The notes beneath the pieces were generated by a model. The model worked only from the letters and a program-made list of their open reading frames with translations. It ran no database searches and had not been told where the DNA came from. A stretch of 64,000 nucleotides of DNA from Proteiniphilum sp. X52 (GTDB lineage Bacteria > Bacteroidota > Bacteroidia > Bacteroidales > Dysgonomonadaceae): positions 1 to 64,000 of the forward strand of contig NZ_RDSD01000008.1 in the NCBI RefSeq assembly GCF_003712195.1. Reading direction: 5' to 3'. Positions 1-10,022 of this stretch are shown piece after piece. Every line of letters begins with the position of its first letter. Position 1 is the stretch's first letter. Made by a program: the position numbers and the translations under genes.

Positions 1-194
1 TTTTTTGCCGCCGGGTTGGCCGCGTTTACCGCTGCCACATTTATATGGTGGTTCTTTCTCACCACTTTGGTTGCCCGGTTACGCAAACATTTTAACCGGA
101 GAGGATTGGTAATTCTTAACCGGAGCGTAGGAATCATACTGATGTTGCTGGGAGCAGGCGAGAGCATCCTGTCACGGTTTCCCGGACTGTTTTA
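1..194 (+). repeat. 194-bp direct duplication, left copy
   Basis: Bases 1-194 match 2218-2411 with one difference that I can find (C at 159, G at 2376). The left copy is cut by the window edge, so the true repeat may be longer. Between the two copies lie about 2 kb with a broken C10 peptidase and a lipoprotein gene. The near identity argues for a recent event. Confidence 0.9.
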
Positions 195-195
195 A
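1..195 (+). CDS. LysE/RhtB-type exporter, 3' end only
   Basis: The window opens inside a reading frame and shows its last 64 residues. They hold two hydrophobic stretches separated by a short basic loop (RLRKHFNRRG) and a LNRSVGIILMLLGAG segment, the usual C-terminal layout of LysE/RhtB amino-acid exporters of the inner membrane. The family call rests on this tail alone. The whole stretch is repeated almost exactly at 2218-2411, so this may be the end of the intact gene with the second copy as the spare, or the reverse. Confidence 0.55.
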   Translation, partial: FFAAGLAAFTAATFIWWFFLTTLVARLRKHFNRRGLVILNRSVGIILMLLGAGESILSRFPGLF

Positions 196-349
196 CCCTT
201 TATATGCAACCCTTTTATTATTGGTTTTTATTTTTAGAAATGATAATTATTCTTTCAACTACTATTTTGTCTTGTTTCGTGAATTAAACAGTTCACGGGT
301 TGTAAGAATATCTGTAAACCCTTTTTCCTGACTTCGACACAGGGACACC

Positions 350-559
350 CTAATAATTCGTCCAAAAATCCTCATCAAAAAGTTGGTCTATAGATTTGTG
401 TCTTGGCGTTATCAGCATAGTTCTTCTACTCATTGTCTCTCCACTTTTCGGGAGTTTGATTTTTAGCGTGGTAATGGCTTTTGCTATACTTAGTACCTTA
501 TCCACACTCTTCCCGACTCTCTTAATGGCATGCTTTCTTTCTTTTAAGTGGCCCGCCAC
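350..559 (-). CDS. small hypothetical protein, 69 aa
   Basis: I do not recognise this protein. It is basic at the N-terminus and acidic at the C-terminus (LFDEDFW), with no signal peptide or membrane span. The frame opens with GTG inside a copy of the interspersed repeat described at 541-634. In other copies the same opening (MAGHLKE) is followed by an early stop, whereas here it runs on for 69 codons. It could be a remnant of a longer parent of the repeat or a chance frame. Confidence 0.35.
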   Translation of the reverse strand: MAGHLKERKHAIKRVGKSVDKVLSIAKAITTLKIKLPKSGETMSRRTMLITPRHKSIDQLFDEDFWTNY

Positions 560-634
560 ATTTCAATAAATGAAAACCCAAATCCATCAAAAAATTGCTA
601 AAAAACAATGGATGAAAAAATTCAAAACGGATTC
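541..634 (-). repeat. MITE-like short repeat, partial copy A
   Basis: In minus orientation this segment carries the left end of the repeat (GTTTTGAATTTTTTCATCC), the CCATTG...TTTTTTGATGG hairpin region and the GTGGCGGGCCAC block. It then departs from the other copies after about 94 bases. The right end is missing or replaced by the 350-559 frame. Confidence 0.75.
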
Positions 635-742
635 TAACATAAAATAACTTTAATCGCTGCTTTTTATGGATAAATAACATAATTTATTTGGAATTTTGCT
701 TTTTCTGTTTTAATTTCGTGGAAAATCTAAAAAACATACCAC

Positions 743-1520
743 ATGAAAAAAAACCTATCACCAATCGGACTTGCTTTTTTGTTAGCAATTTTATTACAGA
801 GTTCGTTTACAAGTTGTAGTAAGATGGATAATCTGCTATATACTCATGATATGGAAAGAGATATATCTATTGGCGATTCGGATAAGAAAATAACAAATCT
901 GTCCAATCAAGATGAAACTCTGTATAAAGTAACCTTGGATGACGCAAAGAATCTTTTAAAGGCGCTCCAATATAATGAGCGTTCAAAAATTGAGGCGTTC
1001 GAGGTAAATAGTGACACGCTCCTGTATATAGTCAATCACAACAAAGGATGGACTATTATTGCAGGAGACAAACGAATAAATCCAATCATTGCAGAATCTG
1101 ATGAAGGAATGCTTTTAAAATCCTCTACCAATGAAAATTTAATGACGTGGATAGACAGCTACGCTGATGCACTCAGAGTTATCCAATCGGGTGATACTCT
1201 ATCTATTAAAACAAACAATAAGGTCACAGAAAACGAATACACAAAATTGTGGTCGAAAATCTCTCCGAATAAGTCAAAAGTTGACTTGGAAACGACAAAA
1301 TCGGTTACATACAAATGGGCTGTTGTGTCTTATACTTACTTTGATCGTGAGACTTCTAACCTAGTGATACCTCCTTTGATATCCACAAAATGGGGGCAAG
1401 GATTGGGGATATGATGGAGATAACGACAATGGTCTTTTCAGCAGTTATCCGGACGCAACATGGACATATTTGGATAGAGAATATAAATACGATAAGAAAA
1501 TTCATTATGACTTCAGGTAG
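743..1520 (+). pseudogene. C10 (streptopain-like) peptidase, catalytic domain deleted
   Basis: The first 223 codons encode a lipoprotein signal (lipobox-like SFTSC) and a Spi/C10 propeptide, recognisable by LLYIVNHNKGWTIIAGDKR and by PLISTKWGQG just before the mature enzyme. Right after WGQG the frame stops. In the next frame the DNA continues as DWGYDGDNDNGLF, the conserved block near the extreme C-terminus of C10 peptidases, then a short tail ending at 1520. The catalytic Cys and His region between these points is gone, so no active protease can be made. The gene is AT-rich compared with the core genes. Confidence 0.75.
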
Positions 1521-2205
1521 AATTTTTATTTATTTGTTTACAGCGATATTAGTGATGTCCTGCAGCGGCGAAAACGATACAATAGTTGGAAATCATGGAT
1601 GGCACTTGAATTACATTCATCGGCCGGCTGAGAGTTTAATAGCCTATCACAATGATTATTTGCCAAGCATCATTGACACCACATGCGCAGATTTACATAT
1701 CTTTGTAACAAGTGCTCTCAAAGTACAACCAGGCTATTCCACACCTCACCACTATTCCATCGATGGAGACAAGGCGATTGAGCTGCAACTTGCAAACTTT
1801 CTTGATCCTGATAATGACAAGTACACTGGCGATGTGCCTATTCATGTAGAATACAGAACAGAGGCTTGCAAGTCTATTCGCATCACCATGTATGATAAGA
1901 ACGGTTCATTCATATCTGATATAACAGACCAGGCACGTTTCTTTTATGTCAGCAATCCAAACTCCCACTCGGAAGTAGGAGAAAATATTATCATCGATTC
2001 TGAGAAAAAACTGTTAGGCAAAATTAAGATAGGAACAACCATAAAAGAATACTTGTCCTATAATCCCCTTGTGTTTGCTGAAGCTCATTTTATTTTTGAC
2101 GGAATTGACAAGGAAAGCTTCTCGAATGGAAATTATACAGAAGTTGAAATCGAATTGAGTAACGGAATCATATTGACATCTTCTTCTTCCATTCGTGGAA
2201 AATAA
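1507..2205 (+). CDS. lipoprotein of unknown function, next to C10 relic
   Basis: The predicted protein has 232 residues and starts with a signal peptide ending in a lipobox-like LVMSC, so it should be a lipid-anchored envelope protein. The start at 1507 was chosen because it gives the signal peptide; the frame stays open upstream to 1390. This ATG lies 14 bases before the end of the broken peptidase, which suggests the two were translationally coupled. C10 peptidases of Bacteroidales often sit beside small inhibitor or partner genes, so a partner role is possible. I see no named domain. Confidence 0.65.
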   Translation: MTSGRIFIYLFTAILVMSCSGENDTIVGNHGWHLNYIHRPAESLIAYHNDYLPSIIDTTCADLHIFVTSALKVQPGYSTPHHYSIDGDKAIELQLANFLDPDNDKYTGDVPIHVEYRTEACKSIRITMYDKNGSFISDITDQARFFYVSNPNSHSEVGENIIIDSEKKLLGKIKIGTTIKEYLSYNPLVFAEAHFIFDGIDKESFSNGNYTEVEIELSNGIILTSSSSIRGK

Positions 2206-2217
2206 GAAATATCAAGT

Positions 2218-2412
2218 TTTTTTGCCGCCGGGTTGGCCGCGTTTACCGCTGCCACATTTATATGGTGGTTCTTTCTCACCACTTTGGTTGCCCGGTTACG
2301 CAAACATTTTAACCGGAGAGGATTGGTAATTCTTAACCGGAGCGTAGGAATCATACTGATGTTGCTGGGAGCAGGGGAGAGCATCCTGTCACGGTTTCCC
2401 GGACTGTTTTAG
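2218..2412 (+). pseudogene. LysE/RhtB 3' fragment, duplicate copy
   Basis: This repeats bases 1-194 with one change and encodes the same 63-64 C-terminal residues, ending in TAG instead of TAA. No start or N-terminal part precedes it: the neighbouring lipoprotein gene stops 12 bases earlier. It is a gene fragment left by a duplication or by insertion of the cassette between the copies. Confidence 0.8.
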
Positions 2413-2550
2413 TTTCTTTTCCCATCTTTCCACCTCTCCACCTTTCCACCTCTCCACCTCTCCACCTCTCCATCTTTTCCCCTTTTCACTTTTCACTTTT
2501 CCCCTTTTCCACCTCTTCACCTTTCCGCCTTTCCACTCCCTCCACTCCCT
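2413..2550. repeat. pyrimidine-rich simple repeat
   Basis: The plus strand here is almost free of G and built from imperfect CTCTCCAC/CTTTCCAC units. It fills the gap between the LysE fragment and the metallophosphatase gene and has no coding signal. Confidence 0.8.
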
Positions 2551-3048
2551 CTACTCCGGTTTCCCTATCTCGATCACTTCCAGATCTCTGATATCGCCGT
2601 CGTCCAATACAAAACGGAGAAGGGTACGCACCTGGTGAAACCCGTACTTGCCGGCAGCGCCGGGATTCATGTAGAGACATTCCAGTTTCTTATCGTACAT
2701 CACTTTGAGAATATGGGAGTGCCCGGCAATAAACAGTTTCGGAGGGTTTGCCCGTAATTGTGACAGGACGCCGGGATGGTAGCGACCGGGATATCCCCCT
2801 ATATGGGTGATCATTACGTCCACCTTCTCCAACATGAATCGCAAGGTGTGCGGATAGGCGCTGCGGACTACCGCATCGTCGATATTACCATACACTGCCC
2901 GAAAAGGCTTTAATGCTTCGAACCGTTGGGCCAGTGCCGCGGAGCCGATGTCGCCCGCGTGCCATATCTCGTCGCAGGAGGTAAAGTACGTCTCGAATTT
3001 CTCATCCCAATGGTTATGAGTATCGGAAAGCAGGCCGATTTTTTTCAT
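2551..3048 (-). CDS. YfcE/MJ0936-type metallophosphatase
   Basis: The 165-residue protein carries the calcineurin-like metal-binding motifs in order: SDTHNH at residue 8, HAGDIGS near 31, YGNID near 54, THIGGYPG near 81 and AGHSH near 108. These ligate two metals in small cytoplasmic phosphodiesterases of the YfcE/MJ0936 group. The substrate cannot be read from the sequence. Length is normal for the family. It stands alone, divergent from ppk, with a 182-base gap that holds the ppk promoter. Confidence 0.85.
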   Translation of the reverse strand: MKKIGLLSDTHNHWDEKFETYFTSCDEIWHAGDIGSAALAQRFEALKPFRAVYGNIDDAVVRSAYPHTLRFMLEKVDVMITHIGGYPGRYHPGVLSQLRANPPKLFIAGHSHILKVMYDKKLECLYMNPGAAGKYGFHQVRTLLRFVLDDGDIRDLEVIEIGKPE

Positions 3049-3192
3049 ACGCTTGAACTCTTTTTTATCGGTTTAATACAAAGATAAATTTTTTCGCACA
3101 AAGAAATCCGAAGTAAAAGGGCTTTACTTCAGGCTTTGGATCTAAAACGGCGAAGATGAGTCTTCAAAGAGGGTTTATTCGAACAAACTTTG

Positions 3193-3200
3193 TATTTTTG
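3193..3200 (+). promoter_or_regulatory. -7 element upstream of ppk
   Basis: TATTTTTG fits the Bacteroidota -7 consensus TAnnTTTG and lies 30 bases before the ppk start. I do not see a clear -33 TTG at the usual spacing. Confidence 0.45.
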
Positions 3201-3230
3201 AGGTTTAATGTGTAAATAAAGTCGGCTATA

Positions 3231-5309
3231 ATGGGAAATCATCAATACTCTTATTTCAAACGTGATATCAGCTGGTTGTCATTCAACTACCGCGTATTGC
3301 TGGAAGCGAAAGACGAACGGTTGCCGGTGTATGAGCGCATCAAATTTCTCTCCATCTATTCTTCCAATCTCGAGGAATTTTATAAAATACGTGTTTCAGG
3401 ATACCATAGTTCTCTGCTGGAAAGCATAGACCGGGATGAATCTGTAGAGGAGGCGAAGAAAACTCTCGTGCGGATCAACAGGGAAGTCACTGCCCAGGAG
3501 AAGGAGTATGATGATATCTTCAATAAGATGATCCTGCCGGAACTCAAGCGCAACGGTATCATATTATATCAAACCGACAAGGTGGAGCCGTTCCATCAGG
3601 AATATGTGAAGAAGTATTTTAACGAAGAGGTATTTCCCTATTTGCAGCCCATGATCATTCAGAAGGATGATATTCATTCGTTCATTCAGGATGCCCGCAT
3701 CTACCAGGTGATCAGTCTCCTGAAAAAGAAGAAAAAGTCTGACAAGCTGGGATATACCTATGCCATGATGAAGATCCCCTATACCAAAATTCCCCGGTTT
3801 ATTCAACTTCCCTCGTATGAAGGCAATCATTATATCATGTTTATCGATGATGTGATCAAAGCGAATATGCGGAGTGTATTTCCCGGATATGAAATTGTGG
3901 ATTGCTTCAGCATCAAGATTTCACGTGATGCCGACTTCTCATTGGAAGATGAAGACAGGAAAGATATTGCCGAAGAGATCCTGCGCAAGGTGCGTAAACG
4001 TAAGATAGGGGCGGTTACCCGTTTCCAGTATGATAAAAATATACCGGATTATTTTCTGCGATATCTCCGTGACGTATACGAGATCGAAGAGGAGGAAATG
4101 CTTCCTTCCGGCCGTTATTTGAACAGAGCCGATCTTGCGAAACTACCCAATCCGGTGGGTGACTCACTCAGACAACAATTACCTCCACCCCTCAGGGTGC
4201 CGGAATTGGAAGCCAACAACTCTCTGCTGAGGGTACTGCGGAAACAGGATGTGCTGCTGCATTTTCCCTACCAGTCGTTCGACTATCTGCTGCGATTCCT
4301 CTTACAGGCGGCTTTCGATCCGAAGGTGCTGGAGATCAAAGTGACCCAATATCGGGTGGCGGAGAACTCGGCAGTCATCAACAGCCTGATCAGCGCGGCG
4401 AAGAACGGGAAAAGGGTGACGGTCTTTGTCGAACTAAAAGCCCGCTTCGATGAGATGAATAATTTCCTTACCTCCGAACTGATGCAGCAGGCAGGGGTGA
4501 AGATCATTTACAGCCTGCCGGGGCTGAAGGTGCATGCCAAGCTGGCTTATGTGCGCAAGCGTAGTAACGACCCGGATGATCCTATCAAAGGTTACGCTTA
4601 CCTGGGGACAGGCAATTTCAATGAAAAAACGGCCCGTATCTATTCCGACAAGGGGTTGCTTACTTCGAATAAAGAGTTTATCAAAGATATCGACGAAGTA
4701 TTCCGTGTGTTGGAGGGAAAACCCCACATGCGTACCTTCAAGCATTTGTTGGTGACGCAGTTCAATATGCTTCCCGAAATCCAGCGGTTGATTGAACGGG
4801 AGATCGAACATGAGAAAAGTGGAGGCACAGGGCATATCATCTTAAAGATGAACAGCCTGGAGGACAAGGGGATGATCAATGCGCTTTACCGCGCCAGCGA
4901 GGCGGGGGTGAAGATCGACCTGATTATACGCGGTATCTGCTGCCTGGTGCCGGGACAGCCCTTCAGCAAAAATATCACCGTGACCCGTATCGTGGACGCC
5001 TATCTGGAGCATTCGCGGGTCTGGTATTTCTTCAATGGGGGCGAGGAGGATATTTACCTGACGTCGGCCGACTGGATGCGGCGTAACCTGCACCGCCGCA
5101 TCGAGGTGGCCTTTCCCATTTATACCCAGCCGCTGAAGCGGCAGATCATCGACATACTGAAAATACAACTAGCCGACAACCAGAGCGCGGCGTGGATCGA
5201 CGAGAACCTACAAAACATGTTCAAACGGGATGTGAAGCCGGAGGATGCCTCCCCTGTGCGCGCGCAGCAGGCAATTTATGAATACCTGAAAAAATCGACC
5301 GGGCAGTAA
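3231..5309 (+). CDS. ppk1: polyphosphate kinase 1
   Basis: This 692-residue protein makes long-chain polyphosphate from ATP, reversibly. It shows the four PPK1 parts: the helical N-domain (FKRDISWLSFNYRVL), the head domain, and two catalytic domains. GLKVHAKL near residue 430 contains the histidine expected to be phosphorylated, and YLEHSRVWYF near 592 contains the second conserved histidine. TSADWMRRN follows. Length is normal and no key residue is missing. It is transcribed alone on the plus strand and runs toward the rpoC terminator region. Confidence 0.96.
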   Translation: MGNHQYSYFKRDISWLSFNYRVLLEAKDERLPVYERIKFLSIYSSNLEEFYKIRVSGYHSSLLESIDRDESVEEAKKTLVRINREVTAQEKEYDDIFNKMILPELKRNGIILYQTDKVEPFHQEYVKKYFNEEVFPYLQPMIIQKDDIHSFIQDARIYQVISLLKKKKKSDKLGYTYAMMKIPYTKIPRFIQLPSYEGNHYIMFIDDVIKANMRSVFPGYEIVDCFSIKISRDADFSLEDEDRKDIAEEILRKVRKRKIGAVTRFQYDKNIPDYFLRYLRDVYEIEEEEMLPSGRYLNRADLAKLPNPVGDSLRQQLPPPLRVPELEANNSLLRVLRKQDVLLHFPYQSFDYLLRFLLQAAFDPKVLEIKVTQYRVAENSAVINSLISAAKNGKRVTVFVELKARFDEMNNFLTSELMQQAGVKIIYSLPGLKVHAKLAYVRKRSNDPDDPIKGYAYLGTGNFNEKTARIYSDKGLLTSNKEFIKDIDEVFRVLEGKPHMRTFKHLLVTQFNMLPEIQRLIEREIEHEKSGGTGHIILKMNSLEDKGMINALYRASEAGVKIDLIIRGICCLVPGQPFSKNITVTRIVDAYLEHSRVWYFFNGGEEDIYLTSADWMRRNLHRRIEVAFPIYTQPLKRQIIDILKIQLADNQSAAWIDENLQNMFKRDVKPEDASPVRAQQAIYEYLKKSTGQ

Positions 5310-5326
5310 GGCCATTTTTATCTTCG

Positions 5327-5464
5327 TCACTCTCCAAAGCGTACCCCCATTACTTCAATAAATTTGGAGATGAGCTTGGATAAACTCACATTATTTTCTT
5401 TGGCGTATGATCTCGCATATTCAATGATATCCTTATCAATGTTTAATGTTAGTTTAGTAGTCAT
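5327..5464 (-). CDS. DUF6364/RHH antitoxin-like protein, 45 aa, short
   Basis: The frame starts MTTKLTLNIDKDIIEYAR and continues with VSLSKLISKFIE, the beta strand plus two helices of a ribbon-helix-helix DNA-binding fold, closest to the DUF6364-type antitoxins I know. Those are usually about 80 residues with a PIN toxin next to them. This one ends after 45 residues and no toxin gene is beside it. It sits in the gap between convergent ppk and rpoC. It is either a truncated orphan antitoxin or a minimal regulator. Confidence 0.6.
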   Translation of the reverse strand: MTTKLTLNIDKDIIEYARSYAKENNVSLSKLISKFIEVMGVRFGE

Positions 5465-5520
5465 ATTTCATACTATTTGTTACGTGCAAGTATAATTATA
5501 TATTACGTAGCAAACAAATG

Positions 5521-5570
5521 AATCAAATAAAAACCCGTGCCGGAAATTCCGGTACGGGTTTTATTTGATT
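5521..5570. terminator. bidirectional terminator after rpoC
   Basis: A long hairpin: 11 bases of AT-rich outer stem (5521-5531 with 5560-5570), then ACCCGTGCCGGA pairing with TCCGGTACGGGT (5533-5544 with 5548-5559, one G-T pair) around a 3-base loop. The AT flank supplies a T-run on either strand. It lies just downstream of the rpoC stop. Confidence 0.9.
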
Positions 5571-5586
5571 GTTTCCGAAGAGGTGT

Positions 5587-8500
5587 TTATTCCGTGGCCT
5601 CCTGGAACAGGTTTACACGTTTGTTGGCGTTCAGCTTTTCGAAGTCTTCGCGTGAGCCGACTACCAGTTTGTCGAATTCCCTCTGGCCGGTTCCGGCGGG
5701 GATAAGATGGCCGCAGATCACGTTCTCCTTCAAGCCTTCGAGGGTATCGGTCTTGCCGTTGATGGCGGCGTCGTTCAATACCTTGGTGGTTTCCTGGAAG
5801 GAAGCGGCCGACATGAAGCTGGTCGTCTGGAGCGCGGCGCGCGTGATTCCCTGCAACACCTGGTTGGCGGTGGCGGGAACGGCATCGCGTGCCTCCACCG
5901 GTTTCAGGTCGCGACGCTTCAGCGAGCTGTTCTCGTCGCGCAACTTGCGGGCGGTGACGATCTGTCCCGGTTCGAACAATTGCGAGTCGCCGGCGCTGAC
6001 AATCACTTTCTTGCCCCAGATGCGGTCGTTCTCTTCCATCATCTCGCTCTTGTCGACGAGTTGTTGTTCGAGGAAGCGGGTGTCTCCCGGATCCACCACT
6101 TCCACCTTGCGCATCATCTGGCGTACAATCACTTCGAAGTGTTTGTCGTTGATCTTCACGCCTTGCAGACGGTACACGTCCTGTACCTCATTTACGATAT
6201 ATTCCTGCACGGCAGTCGGCCCCTTGATGGCCAGAATGTCGGATGGGGTGATAGCTCCGTCGGAGAGCGGCATCCCCGCGCGTACATAGTCGTTTTCCTG
6301 TACCAGTATCTGCTTGGAGAGCGGCACCATGTATTTCTTTGTCTCTCCTGTTTTGGAGGTGACGGAAATCTCCTGGTTACCCCGTTTGATCTTACCGAAC
6401 GATATCTCGCCGTCGATCTCGGCCACTACCGCCGGATTCGACGGGTTACGGGCTTCGAACAGCTCGGTCACACGCGGCAGACCTCCCGTGATATCACCGG
6501 CTTTACCAACGGCACGCGGTATCTTCACCAACACATCCCCCGCTTTGATATCGTCGTTCTCGTTCTTCACGATGTGAGATCCGAGCGGCAGGGTGTAGGT
6601 ACGCAGGATATCGTCGTTCTCATCCGCGATATGTGCCGAAGGCGCTTTGGTTTTATCGCGCGATTCAATGATCACTTTCTCCTTCAAGCCGGTCTGTTCG
6701 TCGGACTCGACTTTGTAGGTGATATTCTCGGTGAAATTTTCGAACCGGATTTTTCCGGACGCTTCGGAAACGATGACCGCGTTGAACGGGTCCCATTCGC
6801 AGATCAGGTCGCCTTTCTTCACTTTGTCGCCCTGGTTGAAATAAAGCTTCGAGCCATAGGGAACGTTATGTGCTAACAGCACGATCTTAGTGTTGGGATC
6901 TATGATGCGCATTTCCACCAACCGGCTTACCACCACCTTGTAGGGCTTGCCTTCGGCGTCGGTGGTCTCCACGTAGCGGAGCTCGTCGAATTCGAGCGTG
7001 CCGTCGTATTTGGTGACGATGCTGTTCTCGGTGGCGATGTTGGAGGCGATACCTCCCACGTGGAACGTGCGCAGCGTAAGCTGTGTTCCCGGTTCGCCGA
7101 TGGACTGGGCGGCGATAACTCCTACTGCTTCGCCCCGTTGCACCATTCTTCCGGTAGCAAGATTCCTGCCGTAACATTTGGCACAGACACCGTGCGATGA
7201 TTCGCACGTGAGCACCGAACGGATCTCCACCCGTTCAATGGGCGATTCCTCAATTTTCTTGGCTATATCTTCAGTGATCTCTTCTCCCGCGTTCACAATG
7301 ATTTCTCCTGTGTTGGGATGTTGCACATCGTGTACCGACACGCGCCCCAGGATGCGTTCATAGAGCGAGGCGATCACCTCGTCGTTGTTCTTGATGGCGG
7401 TGGCAACCAGGCCACGCAAGGTGCCACAGTCTTCTTCGGTGATGATCACATCCTGCGATACGTCTACCAGACGGCGGGTGAGATACCCGGCATCGGCCGT
7501 TTTCAACGCGGTATCGGCAAGACCCTTGCGGGCACCGTGGGTGGAGATGAAGTACTCGAGCACCGACAATCCCTCTTTGAAGTTCGCCAGGATGGGGTTC
7601 TCGATGATCTGCGCTCCTTCAGCACCGCTCTTTTGCGGTTTCGCCATCAATCCGCGCATACCCGACAGCTGCCGGATCTGTTCGCGCGAACCGCGGGCGC
7701 CCGAGTCGAGCATCATATATACCGAGTTGAATCCCTGGTCGTCTTCGGCAAGTTGTTTCATCAGGATATTCGAAAGCTTGGAGTTGATATGCGTCCAGGT
7801 GTCGATGATCTGGTTGTAACGTTCGTTGTAGGTGATGAAACCCATATTGTAGTTATCCATGATCTGCTCCACTTCGGCATATCCCTCGGCGATAAGCGTC
7901 TCTTTTTCGGCAGGGATGATCACGTCTTCGAGGTTGAACGAGAGTCCGCCCTTGAATGCCATGTAATAACCCAGGTCCTTGATATCGTCGAGATACTGCG
8001 CTGTACGGGCTACCCCGCAGGTCTTGATCACTTTACCGATGATGTCGCGGAGCGATTTCTTGGAAAGCAGTTCGTTGATATATCCTACTTCTTTAGGGAT
8101 GGCTTCATTGGTGATCACGCGTCCCACGCTCGTTTCGTGCATCTTGCGGATCGGATTGCCTTCTTCATCGATGTCATCCACGATCACTTTCACCAAAGCG
8201 TGCACATCTACTTTGCCTTCGTTGTAAGCAATGATAGCTTCCTCTTCCCCGTAGAAGGTCATGCCTTCCCCTTTGGCGCCGGGACGGATCTTGGTAATAT
8301 AGTACAATCCGAGAACCATGTCCTGTGAAGGAACGGTGATGGGGGCCCCGTTGGCGGGGTTGAGGATGTTGTGGGAGGCCAGCATCAGCAATTGCGCCTC
8401 GAGGATAGCCTCGTTGCCGAGCGGCAAATGGACTGCCATCTGGTCGCCGTCGAAGTCGGCATTGAAGGCGGTACATGCGAGCGGGTGCAACTGAATGGCT

Positions 8501-9867
8501 TTCCCCTCGATCAGCTTGGGCTGGAATGCCTGGATACCCAGACGGTGGAGGGTGGGGGCACGGTTCAGCAGTACCGGGTGACCTTTCATCACATACTCAA
8601 GGATATCATATACCACCGGCTCTTTTCTGTCGACGATCTTCTTGGCAGATTTTACCGTCTTGACAATACCCCTCTCGATGAGCTTGCGGATGATAAACGG
8701 TTTATAGAGTTCGGCCGCCATGTCTTTGGGCAGTCCGCATTCGTGCATTTTGAGTTCGGGGCCTACGACGATTACCGAACGGGCGGAATAGTCCACACGT
8801 TTTCCGAGCAGGTTCTGACGGAATCGTCCCTGTTTCCCCTTCAAACTGTCGGAAAGAGATTTCAACGGACGGTTTGATTCGGTTTTGATGGCACTCGATT
8901 TGCGTGAGTTGTCGAACAGCGAGTCCACCGCTTCCTGCAACATACGCTTTTCGTTCCGCAGGATCACATCGGGCGCTTTGATGTCGATAAGACGTTTCAG
9001 ACGGTTGTTGCGGATAATCACACGGCGATAGAGGTCGTTCAGGTCGGAAGTGGCGAAACGTCCCCCATCCAGCGGCACTAACGGACGCAGATCGGGCGGA
9101 ATAACGGGGATCACTTTCATGATCATCCATTCCGGTTTGTTGATGTTTTTCGATCCGCGGAAAGCTTCTACTACCTGCAGTTGCTTCAACGCCTCATTTT
9201 TGCGCTGTTGCGAGGTGTCAGTGCTTGCGCGGTGACGCAACTGGTGAGCCAGCTTGTCAAGGTTGATCCTTTCCAGAAGTTGGAGGATAGCCTCCGCCCC
9301 CATCTTCGCGATGAACTTGTTGGGGTCGCTCTCTTCGAGCAATTGGTTTTCCTTGGGCAGCGTGTCGAGCAACTGGAGGTATTCATCCTCGGTGAGGAGG
9401 TCTCTCTCGGCCACCTGACCTTCCAGCGCCCCGGGTTGGATCACCACATATCTTTCATAATAGATAATGGAGTCCAGTTTCTTGGTCGGGATTCCCAGTA
9501 GGTATCCTATCTTGTTGGGAAGTGACCTGAAATACCAGATGTGAGCCACCGGAACCACCAGGTGGATATGTCCGGTACGTTCGCGGCGCACTTTCTTCTC
9601 AGTCACTTCCACCCCGCACCGGTCGCAGACAATGCCTTTATAGCGGATGCGTTTGTATTTTCCGCAGTGACATTCGTAATCTTTTACCGGTCCGAAGATC
9701 CGCTCGCAGAACAAACCGTCACGTTCGGGTTTGTAGGTGCGATAGTTGATGGTCTCGGGTTTCAACACTTCGCCGAAAGAGTTTTCCAGAACCTGTTCGG
9801 GCGAGGCCAGCCCAATCGTGATTTTTGAGAAGTTACTCTTTATTTTGTTCTCTTTTCTAAATGCCAT
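5587..9867 (-). CDS. rpoC: RNA polymerase beta' subunit
   Basis: The 1426-residue protein is the beta' subunit of the core RNA polymerase. Visible marks are the N-terminal zinc site ([20 protein letters not shown] near residue 70), the catalytic [12 protein letters not shown] loop near 467 whose three aspartates bind the active-site magnesium, and the second zinc site ending in GVCAKCYG near 900. Length is normal for Bacteroidota. It follows rpoB by 155 bases; that gap holds short CAATGTGC repeats and a small CCCGA/TCGGG hairpin. Confidence 0.98.
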   Translation of the reverse strand: MAFRKENKIKSNFSKITIGLASPEQVLENSFGEVLKPETINYRTYKPERDGLFCERIFGPVKDYECHCGKYKRIRYKGIVCDRCGVEVTEKKVRRERTGHIHLVVPVAHIWYFRSLPNKIGYLLGIPTKKLDSIIYYERYVVIQPGALEGQVAERDLLTEDEYLQLLDTLPKENQLLEESDPNKFIAKMGAEAILQLLERINLDKLAHQLRHRASTDTSQQRKNEALKQLQVVEAFRGSKNINKPEWMIMKVIPVIPPDLRPLVPLDGGRFATSDLNDLYRRVIIRNNRLKRLIDIKAPDVILRNEKRMLQEAVDSLFDNSRKSSAIKTESNRPLKSLSDSLKGKQGRFRQNLLGKRVDYSARSVIVVGPELKMHECGLPKDMAAELYKPFIIRKLIERGIVKTVKSAKKIVDRKEPVVYDILEYVMKGHPVLLNRAPTLHRLGIQAFQPKLIEGKAIQLHPLACTAFNADFDGDQMAVHLPLGNEAILEAQLLMLASHNILNPANGAPITVPSQDMVLGLYYITKIRPGAKGEGMTFYGEEEAIIAYNEGKVDVHALVKVIVDDIDEEGNPIRKMHETSVGRVITNEAIPKEVGYINELLSKKSLRDIIGKVIKTCGVARTAQYLDDIKDLGYYMAFKGGLSFNLEDVIIPAEKETLIAEGYAEVEQIMDNYNMGFITYNERYNQIIDTWTHINSKLSNILMKQLAEDDQGFNSVYMMLDSGARGSREQIRQLSGMRGLMAKPQKSGAEGAQIIENPILANFKEGLSVLEYFISTHGARKGLADTALKTADAGYLTRRLVDVSQDVIITEEDCGTLRGLVATAIKNNDEVIASLYERILGRVSVHDVQHPNTGEIIVNAGEEITEDIAKKIEESPIERVEIRSVLTCESSHGVCAKCYGRNLATGRMVQRGEAVGVIAAQSIGEPGTQLTLRTFHVGGIASNIATENSIVTKYDGTLEFDELRYVETTDAEGKPYKVVVSRLVEMRIIDPNTKIVLLAHNVPYGSKLYFNQGDKVKKGDLICEWDPFNAVIVSEASGKIRFENFTENITYKVESDEQTGLKEKVIIESRDKTKAPSAHIADENDDILRTYTLPLGSHIVKNENDDIKAGDVLVKIPRAVGKAGDITGGLPRVTELFEARNPSNPAVVAEIDGEISFGKIKRGNQEISVTSKTGETKKYMVPLSKQILVQENDYVRAGMPLSDGAITPSDILAIKGPTAVQEYIVNEVQDVYRLQGVKINDKHFEVIVRQMMRKVEVVDPGDTRFLEQQLVDKSEMMEENDRIWGKKVIVSAGDSQLFEPGQIVTARKLRDENSSLKRRDLKPVEARDAVPATANQVLQGITRAALQTTSFMSAASFQETTKVLNDAAINGKTDTLEGLKENVICGHLIPAGTGQREFDKLVVGSREDFEKLNANKRVNLFQEATE

Positions 9868-10022
9868 ATACTAATCAGTATAAAGAGTTATTTTGTTTAA
9901 TTTGCTAATAATTCAATGTGCCAATGTGCCAATGTGGCGATCCCGACAAATCGGGACAAGCAATGCCAATGGTTACAGTTGTTGTGAGCATGATGCGTGT
10001 CGGGACATTAAATTATTGTTGA

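Noticed and set aside
5707-6876. Long plus-strand frame of 389 codons opposite rpoC
   Set aside because: It is antisense to a region of rpoC that is conserved and complete, has no family likeness, and several similar shadows (7318-8328, 8371-8877) occur on the same strand.
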